NCBI RefSeq assembly: GCF_019649055.1
Contig: NW_026570275.1
Coordinates: 310,001-374,000, forward strand
Source of the DNA: Paramacrobiotus metropolitanus
Lineage: Eukaryota > Tardigrada > Eutardigrada > Parachela > Macrobiotidae
Direction of reading: 5' to 3'
Length of the DNA: 64,000 nt
Within the stretch, counting starts at the first letter, position 1, and each line of letters opens with the position of its first letter. The translations under genes were made by a program, and so were the position numbers. Positions 46,401 through 58,400 of the stretch are shown here, in pieces. Below the pieces are notes generated by a model. The model did not search any database, was not told where the DNA came from, and saw only the letters and a program-made list of their open reading frames with translations.

Positions 46401-49400
46401 TTCTGTAAAGCACTAAAAGAAAACGACTGGGACATATTCGACAAATATTGGAGGAAATTCGAAGCGGAGATTCCAATATTCGACGCAAAGGAGATGCGCG
46501 AATTACAAGTAACCCGGAAAAGAAGGTTACCGGGATTGATGGAGAAGAAAAAGGTGACCTTTGCACCAGATCCAGACGGAGTTGAATACCCTGAACGGGG
46601 TGGTGACACGTGGTGCATGTATGAAACGATTCCGAGTGATGACTGGGTCACCGAAGAACTGATGGCAAATTGCGTCTTTGTTGGTCCCAAACGGCCTAAA
46701 GGTTACGAGATGGTCCAACAGGATGAAGTTGATAAAGAGACTGTGAAAGAAGCGGAGAAGGAAGAAACAGCTAAAGAGACAGCTGAAGGAGGATCGAACG
46801 AGACGGAAGAAAGTCCAAAATCAGCCTTCGACATTGCACAGATGTTAACGGACAGAGGAGAAATGTGGAAGAAGTTTAAAGAGGAGGTTGAAAGGATATC
46901 AACGAACAGCAAAACCCAGTAACAGAAGCAAAAAACGGGGAAAGGTCACTCGATAACGGTGAGGAATGTCCGCCGGTCGAGTGGACCGAAAAGCCATTAA
47001 TGAGCCTTGAAGAGATTGACGATTTGGAAAGGTCAAAGCAGGTAGAAGAAAGGTCAAACTCTGATCAGTCGGAAAGGTCATCAACGAGAATTCGGGTAGC
47101 AAGGAGCCACCCGAGAGTCGCTACACGAAACAGGCGGAAGGCAAAGGAAACGGACAAACCTCTGCTCAAAAATTCGAAAGCGAAAAAACTTAGCGATTCG
47201 CGAGAAGACGAAAGTGACCTTTCATCAGAAGATGAAGGAGTTGATGAGCGCCCACTCGAAAAGGCTGACAAAGGTCAAGCCGCTGCACAAGAATACGAGA
47301 GCAGCGATTCGGACTCGGAATGGACGAGTTCAAGTGATAACTCAACGACTTCGGAAGATTCAGGTGTAAGTGACCTTTCAGAACAAGAGGACTTAATGGA
47401 TCTAGATGAAGATGACGAAGTGGACGAAGAAAAAGAAAAAGAAATTAAAGTCAGAAGATTGAAAGTGGAAAAGGCTAGAATGTCAAAAGATGTGATTAAA
47501 GTCTACAGTGACCAAAGAATTAAATTGAAACCGTCAAACTGCACACGGGTAAAGGTCAAGATGGGAAAATATGCACCGGCCCAAAACAAGTTGATGTTTA
47601 CACCGGTCCCACAAGTGGAAATTGAAGTGCAACCGTTGGCAGGAGTGACGGATCACAGGGGAAAATACTTTGAAATCGTCATCGCGAATCACAGTAGCAA
47701 ATACCGAGTCGTGAAGAAAAATCAGCTTCTCGGATACGTTGAACCGTATGAACATATGGAAAATGTAAAGGTCAACGCTGGGACAGTAAAGAACGTGCTC
47801 GAGGACCCAGAGGTGGACGATACGACGAAAGCTGAATTGACAAAGATAATTGGAAATCTGAAATTAGGACCTGACCTAACTGAGGAACAAAAGAACGACG
47901 TGTACAACGCGTTCTGGGAATTCTGGAAGGTCTTACCGACGTCCAAGAAACCGTACGGAGATGTGAAAGGGTCACTCACGTAATCGATACGGGAGATGCG
48001 AAACCGGTCAAATGTAACCCGGCCAGAACGAGTTGGACAGGCCGCGAGTTTATAACGAAGCATATAGAAGAGATGCTGGCACAAGATGTGATCGAACCGT
48101 CAGATGCCGAGTGGAGCTTTCCAGTCGTGCTTGCCGTGAAAAAGAACGGCGACGGAACGATGGGAACCAGATTTTGTGTCAACTACATCATGTTGAATAA
48201 GTTAACGAGAAAGAACAATTACCCGTTACCGAATCCGGACGAGTTGCTTGATGCGTGTGCAGGCAATAAATACTACGGAAAAATGGACCTGCAAAGCGGA
48301 TTCTGGCAGATCCCAATGGATCCAGCGTCAATCAATAAGACGACCTTTGTAACGCAAGACGGAATGTACCGGTTCAAAAGGATGCCATTTGGAGTCTGCA
48401 ACGGACCAGCGACATTCCAATTGTGCATGGATAAAGTACTGTCGAAAGCGAAAAGAAAGGGTTGCGTTTTCGGGTACATCGATGATGTAATTTTCGCCGG
48501 AAAAACTTGGGTGATTTTCATGCAGAATCTGAGAAACGTCTTAATGAGTCTAGTTGAAGCGGGATTCACAATAAAGCCAACCAAATGCGAATTTGGGATG
48601 AGACAAATGGGCTTCTTGGGACATATCCTCAGTGAAGACGGAATTCGAATGGATCCTGAAAAGGTCACCGCAGTCTCAGAATTTAAACGACCTCAAACAG
48701 AAAGGCAGTTAAGGTCATTCCTTGGACTGGCGAATTATTATCGCAAGTTCATAATGGGATATGCACAGAAGACTTGTCATCTGTATGAATTACTGAGACA
48801 GGATAAACAAGTTAAAAAAGACTGGACGAAAGTGCACGAAGACGAGTTCAACAGTTTGAAACAACTGTTGTGTGAGGGTCCAGTACTGGCGAAGTTTGAC
48901 CGTGCAAAACCGACCGTTATAGAATGCGACGCGAGTAAAGAGGGAATTGGAGCGGTACTGTCACAAGACGGACACCCGATCGCATACGCGAGTCGCGTCT
49001 TACACGGAGCCGAGAGAAATTACGGTGTAACGGAATGGGAATGTCTGGCAGTGGTGTTTGCTGTCAGGAAATTCAAACCATTTATCGATTATGCGGAATT
49101 CACCGTAAGAACGGATCATCAGGCGCTGACCAACCTATTGAGGTCGGAAACGAATAAAGTTGGAATGAACCCGCGTTTGACGAGATGGGCAATGGCGCTG
49201 CAAGGTCACCAGTTCAAAATCGAATATAAGCCGGGAAAGTATTGTGACAATGCGGACGCGTTATCAAGAGCGCCGATCTAAGGGCCAACGTGTCACGAAG
49301 AGGAATTTGATGAAATCCCAAACTTCGAGGACTACAAGAAGGAGTTTGACACAAAAGAACCAGCGATTGAAATTGGCCAGTTGTTCTTACAGATGGTGGA

Positions 49401-52400
49401 ACAACGAGAAAAACGATTAAAGGTCACCTCAGCTACGGCGAATGAGTCGGCTGAAACGGAAGCAAAAGTGAACCGGGTAAAAAGTTGGTTGCCCGCTAGG
49501 AGTGACCTAAAGGTCACCGGACTTGAAGCGGAACCCGAACCTCAAAACGGAAAGGTCACGGGACTTCATGAAACAACGGAGAATAGAGATGACCTTTGGG
49601 AAACGGACAAAGTCACACAGGCGTTGAACGAATGTCCGATTAAGTTGCTGAGATTCCCAAAACAGACGAAAAAGAGATATAAGCCATTACCACGTTGTAA
49701 GGTCATCAAGGATTGGAACGAACTTAGCACAGCGACAGTCCGCATTGTCAACTTGCAAGGTGATGAGGAAGAGGAAGATGACTCGAACTTGCAGTTGCGA
49801 AATAAACAGTTGAAGGACCCCCATCTGGCAATGATAATAGACGAGTTGGAACATCTACCAGACGCGGAAACAAGATCGAAATTCGAAGTGCATTACCAGT
49901 TATGGAATGGCATATTGTACCGAGTAAAGGATAAAAATGGAAGACTTGAAAGGTCATATGTAGTACCATTGTCAATGCGAAGGGCGATAATTCACGCATT
50001 GCACGATGAGAAAGCGGCAGGACATTTGGGATTCGAAAAGACATTGACAGCAATCCGACTCCGATATTATTGGGATCGAATGAGTACAGATGTGAAGAAT
50101 TACATAACTGCCTGTCAAGGATGTCAATTTCGTAAGACACCAAGAAAATGCCCACCTGGAAAACTGCAAGAGATTAAAGTGGGACACCCGTTCTTCCGAG
50201 TCTACGCGGATCTGAAAGGACCGTTGTTACCAACGAAGAAACGAGGTTACAAGTATATTGCGGTGTTTATTGACCAGCTAACGAAATACGTGATCGCGGT
50301 ACCAATGAAGACGGCAACAGCCAAAGAGTTTGCGAAAGTGTTTGTAAAGCACGTGATATTGGTACATGGAGCACCGCACATCCTACACACGGATCGTGGA
50401 CGACACTTCACAGCTGAAGTTTTGACAAAGGTCACCAATGTGTTTAAGATTAAACACACATTTGGAACAGCATACCATCCAGAAGGCCAAGGCCAAGTCG
50501 GAAGACAGATGCAGACGATTGCGGATGGCTTGGCGCAATACTTGAAAGCGGGAAACGAAAGAAAGTTTAACAAGTACCTCCCATACGTCATTTCGGCGAT
50601 GAACAGAGTTGTACACGCCACGACCGGATATTCAGCATATTATATGCTGCACGGCAGAGAAATGACAATGCCGGAGGATGTGGTCACAAAAACGAACATC
50701 CCAGACGATTATGGAACCCCAGATGAATGGGTGGAGACCATGAAAAAGAATTTGACCTTTGCTGAGGAAGTGGCGAGGTGCAACATCAAAGACGCTTACG
50801 AGAAGAATGCGGAAATTTACAATAAGAAGAAGTCGGAACCGATTTTCAAAGTAGGCGACTTGGTATTGATACGACTCCCAAAGGATACGAAACAAGGGAA
50901 GAAGGAGAACCAATCGGACTTTAAGTCCAAATACGATAAAGTATGGAAAATTCTTAGCTTCCCGCGAGCAAACGAAGCAGAGGTTATCGAACAGAACCCA
51001 AAGAAGGAAGCGGACTTAAAGGTCGTCTCAATCGACCGCCTGAAACCATGGCATCCACCATTGCCAGATGAAAAGTTGGAAGGCGATCATCAAGGAGAGA
51101 TGGAATCAGAGCGAAGTCCACAAAATGATTTGAATTCCCAACGCAAATCATTTTTCGAACCACCTCTGCTACCCGAAAAGGAAAAGTCGGAAGGAGACAA
51201 ACCCAGTGAAGCCGAGCATGCTCCGAAAGATGGTATCAGTCAATTTTTCGAACCATGCTCTCTGCTACCTGATACAGGTGGAGATAAACCAAAAAAGAAG
51301 AGAGGGAGACCGAGGAAAGAGGATAAAGACTTCGAGACAGCGGTTACAATAAAGTTGAACGCAGAAGCTGGGAATTTGGCGGAAAGGTCACCGGAGACTG
51401 GTGACCTTCCTGTCACATTACCAAATCGCCAGAAGGATGGCGAAGTACCAGAGCGTACTTCCAAAAAGGACTGGCAACAATCCTTTTTCGAACCACGCAC
51501 TGCTACGGTGAATGATAATGACCTCATAGAAACGAGAAAAGAGGAAATAGAAGCGGTCAAATCAAAAGCTGAACAATTGGGCCGTGATATAGCGAAAGCC
51601 GTTGAGGAGAAAAAGGCTAAACAGAAGAGAAAGAAACTGACTCCTACAGAATTGCTGACCCAGAAAGGTGAAGTTGAAGATGCGGCCGACAAAGAACTCC
51701 TTGATCGGATAACTAAAGGACGCAAAGAAAATTAACCCACATAAATACGAATAGGGGGTTACTTCACTAAAAATAGGAGTTGGGAAGGCGTAAAGGAAAA
51801 GTCATCACTGCTATGAGCGCTAATTAATATTGTTGCATTATTACAGAAGGTAAGCCAGTTAATGGACAGATTGGAACGACAGAATTCAGAGAATTCGGAT
51901 TCGGAAAGTATTGGAAATCCATTAAAGACATCGACCCCAAAGAGAATGGAAGGGGAATATGGATACGACACTTCATATGGCGAAGGGTCAACGTCGTCAG
52001 CAGGAACGGCACAGAACGAGCCAGGCCAGGGAGGTTATTATGGCGGCCCGGAGTATTATGTGTATCACGATCCGGGACAGCAGACGACCTATCAAGATAC
52101 GGTTAACTGGGTGCACCACGGCTTACCCGCCGGAACCCAGTATTCGGGACAAACAACGAGCACCCCTTATCAACCGCATCCGGGATCGTATACCCCATCG
52201 ATGGGACCACCGCAAGTGATGGGACCGGCAAGAATGCTGATGCCGCCACCACATCAGACTACACCGAGCAGATTTATGGGACATGGAGGATTTGGCGTAA
52301 TGTTAGCGACCCAGTCGCAAAGGTCATCTCCGATATTGCCGCCTTTCCCAGAATCGGGAGGCCTATCATTGTTAGATATCGGAGCGCCTCGTATGAGAAC

Positions 52401-55400
52401 ACCGCAGCAACTGGGAGCGCAACGACTTCACAGGAACTCGCCACAAAAAGGAGGGAGGCGAGGAGAAAATCGATTCGATTCACCACGACCGCGAGGCGTA
52501 CTGCCGTCGCTGGGCCCAAATTTGGAGCAGGTCGGACCAGATGGTTTACGGACAACGCCCCCAGGTGAACCAACCATACATGATTATTCGCCGAAACTCC
52601 CACTGGACATGAAAGATGATGATGCGCGACTAAACGTGACAGTGGGCAATGAAGAAAGACTGACAGCGGCTGACACAACGGCCATCCAGGATTTTAACCG
52701 AATGTGTCGGGACCTCTATAGAATCCATATGCGAGTCGAGGACGAACACGCATTCTATGGAAGATTACTGAGTCTGGACGCGATCATCGAAACAGCCCAC
52801 ATCGCGATGAAGGAAAAGACTAAGAGCATTGAAGTTAAACGCAAAGAGTTGGCAATCAGAATCGCCTCGATGAAACAGTACCATCCGGCTTTAACTAACA
52901 GAAAATGGCCACCGATGATTGAGAAGATACAGGTATTTCTCAAGACGATTCCTAAAGAAAGGAGACCCCTGACAAGCAGTGCGGCGGGGCCATCACGGAC
53001 ATTGGTTGAAGCACCCGTAGAGGAGATGTCGGATAGCGTCCTCCTAGACGCAAAACGAAAAATTGAAGCCGAATTGACTGAACGAGCAGAAAGGTCACGG
53101 GCAAGCTCAACCGCAGGATCAGTACGCGGACGTACCAGTTCGGTTACAGAACCGTCCAGCGGGACTGTAAAGAGTGGAAAAAGAGTAAGGTCACCGACGA
53201 CAAGTCCAAAAGAAAGTGAGAAGAAAGAGCAGCGGACGAAAAAGGTCACGACGGGTAAAGCACCGATCCCAGTGGGTAGAAAGAGTGCACCACCCACGCC
53301 GTTGGATCCAGAAGCTGCTTCAATTCGATTTCCGAAGTGCCGGACTTTTACAGTTAAATACACTGGAACGGATCATAACGAACGAAAGGTCACCGCTCGG
53401 ATAGTCGATAAAGCAACGAAAAAAGAGATCGACTCGTACAACCCTTTAGCGGATAAATCAGTTAAAACTGAGATTGGGGAAAGGTCAAAGACAGAAGTCA
53501 ATGAGGCGTTACAGTTCATTCCTCCGGAAGAACGTCATAACCCGAGAGTCCTCATTCAGATGATGAAGCATGTGGTGTCCAAAGTAGCGACCGAAGAAAA
53601 TGCGTGGATCCGTATTAAGGTGGGCACAAATGACGACCACTTGGCATATACATACACGGTGGAAGGGAAACTGCTGACGAAAGAGAGAATTCGGCCAAAA
53701 ACGACAGCAGACCCAGACCCAAATAAACGAACATTGGACGATTATGAGTCGACCCTGAAATACACCGATGGAACATGCAGGAAAGTGACGCTAACACTTC
53801 ACTTCGGCGATGGAACAACGGATTGCTTAACCGCAGTAATCGTTGACCCGATTACAGGAGATCCGATTCCATATGCCCCATGAGACGTGTCAGAAGAGAG
53901 TGCCGAACACGCCAATCGGACAGCACTAGAACAGTTGTGGAACTTGATACCAGTAAGTGAACGTCAGGATCCTTTAGTTCAAGCGAATACGCTTATCAGC
54001 ATGATGCGACATCGAGTGGAGATAGACGAAGCCCATTTCCGACTCACGAGAAAAATGGAAAATGGAGCGTATAAAACGGTGTTTTATGACGCGAAGAAAA
54101 ACCCTTTGTGGGAGATCGTCACACAGGGACAGACGGTCGAAACACCGCACTTGGAAATCCAGGCCCAAAACCCGGCACAAGAAAGTGGAGTCGGAGAGAT
54201 GGCAGAGGCCTCCGTAGCCGAAGCGGCATCAACGGAGAGTACCCGGCGACCATCGAAACAGGAGGATTCAGAAGAGGAGGAAGCTGGTGACGACTCAGCA
54301 GAAGAACCGGCCGATGAAGATAAGATGGCCGAGGAAAATAAGCAGCTTCCAAAAGTGGTCGTTAAACCGAGGAAAACGGCTAAATTGGCTGAGGCCATGA
54401 ATCGGGAAAGGGCTAAGAAAGGTGACTCTCTAAAGGAACGAAAAGAAGAGGAAGATAAGAAGAAAAAGAGCGGTAATGAAAGCGAGGGCACAAGCACCCG
54501 GAAGAAAAAGGGGGAGAGAGAGAAGAAAGACGAACCGTCGTCTCATGATGTCGAAATATTGGACGAATCAGTCGGTGAAGCGGAAGAAAGGTCATCTGTA
54601 CCTATTATTCCTAAGAAATTCGTTATCGAATCGGCTACATCGAAGTTAAAGGTCACCGAGCCTGAGCCGTCAACATCCAAAGGAAAGATCATAGCTGTGA
54701 AACAGATTGTTCCGGTCGTCATTTCGGCGTCCACTACGAAAGAGCGTAGGGAGAAAGGAACGCGTGAGAAAGGGAAACGGGAGACATCCCGCGAATCGGA
54801 AGCATCGGAAGTGAGTCTTCCAAGTACTTCAACGGTTAGTACGAGGTCACACACGGACCCGAAAACGAATAGATCAAGAACCGCAGAACCAGGAAGCCTA
54901 GCGGAGGCTCTTGAAAAAGGGAAAAAAGCAAAGAGCGAACCCGCAAAGCTGAAAAAGAAAGGAAAAGAGGCCATGAAAATCGACGAACTGGCAATGGCCA
55001 CTTACATTGAACCGGACGGTGACAGTGAACTTGATTACTCGGGAGATGAAGCGGAATTTGAAGATCCCGATAGCGATAACTTGACCATGATTGACGAAAT
55101 CATTGATGCGTTCAACGGAGCTGAGAAGAACTTTACACGAATAAGAACCACATCAGTAACGTCTAGATTCAGAACGGGCTTAAAGAAATATCTGAGGAAG
55201 GAAAAGCACCGTAGTTTTACCAAACAGAAGTTTGATGTGGTGCGGGAATACGCTCGGAATGCGGGAAAACTACTCCAGAAGCATCCGAATTTCGCGTATA
55301 AGGCTAAGTTATTCAGACCGTCAAGTTCGGATAAGTCGCTGACGACTCCAAATGAAGACACCTCCATGCGAGTAGAAAGGGCAATCGCGGGGATGACAAG

Positions 55401-58400
55401 CCCGTTGGGGTCAACGAGTCACCGGATCAGCCAATATATCAATGCTGTCTGGAATGACGGAAAAGGACTGATAAAGGAGATCGACTCGGCTACTGAACGC
55501 GTATTGCCAAGGTTGATAAAACAGAATATCCTTTCAACAACGAACGCACATAAAGGATATCCGATCCGATACACGAGAGTAGGCCTGATTCCGCCGGAAA
55601 AACAAGCCCACTGTCATATGTCCGACAGTCAGGAGACGGAAAAAGTGCCATCGAGTGGAGACCCGACAACTCCCATACTGAATCGGATCGCACAGTTAAC
55701 AGCTGAAGAAGCAGCCGCCCAGGCTTCTTCTAAGAAAGCGACGAAAAAGAAAGGACCAATGGACTCGGACTCGGAAGAAAGTGAAGACGACACTACGACA
55801 CAAACGCCTCTCGAACCAGCGACAGCGCAAGATAAACAGTCTAAAGGTCAAGAGACATCTGGAACTGGAACTGTGACGGAAGAAACCCAACCGAAAGGTC
55901 ATGGGACTTCTGAAAAACGGGAGAAAGAAAAGGTCATGCTCCCGATGGACAAGGCAGCGGCAGAAGCGGAAGCAGCCTCTGCGCGACAGGTGTATCAAAA
56001 AACATTGTTCGCACCATTGAAGGAGGCTTTTGAGAAAGAGCGGCCGAAGTCAGCAGATGAAGTGGGAGGTCACGAGACTTTACCACAGAAGGAGAAAGCT
56101 GATGAACCGAAATCTGCTCAGTCATCATCTGGCTCAGCGGCAAAACTGAGGATTGATGAAACGGAAATAACTGACCCAACGGACTCGGCAATATCCCCCC
56201 AGAAAACGGAGACTAGCGGTACAAAAACGAAAGAGCCGACAGATTACACGTTAGGCGCACCGTTGGATGTGACTAACCGGACATGGAGCGAAGTCCAAGC
56301 GGCGCTTCAGAACAGTGGAGAAGGCGAAATGCTTGGCCCAGACTTGAAGAGACGAGTCGCGGAAAACTCGAACGGGAGGTCATCACTCAGTATGACCGAG
56401 CGAGTCCTCAAACGGGCATATAAGGAAGGAAGACTGGGATGTAAATACGACAAAGACAACAAGATTATTTACTACCTTCCGAAACAGGGACAGGACCGCA
56501 CGCCCAGATTGAAAATGGAATTGGAGGCATGGAAGATAGCCATCACAGATGTGGCTTTAGACGCCATTGGCGGTACCAATGGAGTGTCATGGAATGACCT
56601 TTCGAACTTCATGGCCGTCCATTATGAATTGGGAGAATTGAATATTGAGAACGATAAAGAATGGATCAAGAACGCCGTTGAAGCATTGATTGCAGATGAC
56701 GTGCTTCATATTAACCAGGATGGCCGAGTTGACTTCAAGCCGTATAAACCGCCGGCAAAGGAGTCTGAATGAATGGGACGAGTGTAATATGCAGCGAGTA
56801 ATGAACCCTGCATATTACAGAAAAAGCATAAAATATTTAAAAACGAATGAGTTTTATTGATTGAAAAAGTCGTACAGATCGTGGCGGAAGAGGATGGGTA
56901 CGCCATGGAAACGAGATAACCGAGACGAGTATTCAGCGGAAAATCGATACGGCAAAGATTTTAGCAGCAACAAGAGGACGTGAAGAACAACGGCGTGCAG
57001 AGACTTACCGTACAGAGCCTGAAAAGGAAGGTCATCAGGTGCCGTTGGGAGTCGGATTCCGTAATCGCAATGTTAGAATGTCAACACCCGAAAGGTCATG
57101 GGACAAAAGACGCGAACACACGCGGAATAGAACGCCAGACCCACAGGACAAACGATGGCAGGAAAGAGCCAAGTATTATGCGGGTTTTGAATCTGGCGCA
57201 AGTAAAAGGTCATCGAGCGCAGAAAGGGAAGATTCACCCCCGAAGTATCAGCGAATGGAGTCAACAGTCCATGTGGTGGATCCAATCATTAGCGCTGCTC
57301 AAGAAGATGACCCGATGGAAGGGCTCGGTTCAGCCGCAGAAGCGTCCCAAGATAACGTGATACACCGAAGAAATGTGGTCCTTGACAGTGACCCCCAACC
57401 ATCCACATCGATGGGTATTGAAATTGAACCGCTGCAGAGCGGACGACGCAACCAAGAAAGTCGGCGCGAGCCGGATGAACGCGGTCGGCGAACGACTTCC
57501 CGATTCAATAACCGACACCCCGACACAATCGACATGGTATACGATATGCGCGACACCGATGAACAAAAGACGGAAATCTGCCGATACATGGGGATTGAAG
57601 ACGATTCGGCGGATGCGAATAAGATTCACACAATTCTAAATCAGCTGCGTCAATTTTTACTCGATTCGGGCTATGCGAAAGAATTTAAAGAGGGAGTGGA
57701 ACAAGGAATTTTCCGTCAATTATACATTCCCCGTGACTCAGCAAGGGATTGTTATCTCCCTATCCGACGAAACGGATTACATAGCCTTTTGGATTTGAAT
57801 TTGTTGGACGTGCCACTGGATACGACTGACCCCATCGGGATGACACAATTCTATTATAGAGATTATCCCGAGCGACAAGAATATGTGGCTCAGTTCGTTT
57901 TACGACACGTGAATCCAGCCTTCAAGTTGCTTGCAGCAAGAGCATCGATAGGATTACAAGTGGATCCTAAAGACCATGCCGCACGAAGGATGGGGCAAAA
58001 AGTCTTTGCTGCACGGCTGGCCCATTATAAGACACAGAACCAGTTGGTGTCTAATACCATGAAGGACGATATCCCACTACTCTTCCGACCTCACGTGGCG
58101 AAATTGGGCGAACCCATGGAACATGTTGGAATAGCCCATACGGCAAGAAAGGCGCTGAAAAAGTGTAAGATACGAATGGAAAAGGGCAATCTTACACAAC
58201 GCCATGCCTCCCAGGTTGAAGAGAGGATTAATAAGATCAAAGACACCATGGGAAGTGATTACGTCGAACCTTTTGACGGAGTTGAAATGTACATCGACGA
58301 ATTCCTTGTAAAGAAAAGCGATCGGCGCCCAGAACGCGCCCCTAACCAGATTGGACGACGTGGTCTACGGAACCAGCAGCTCCGGGAAAATCTCGCCGAT

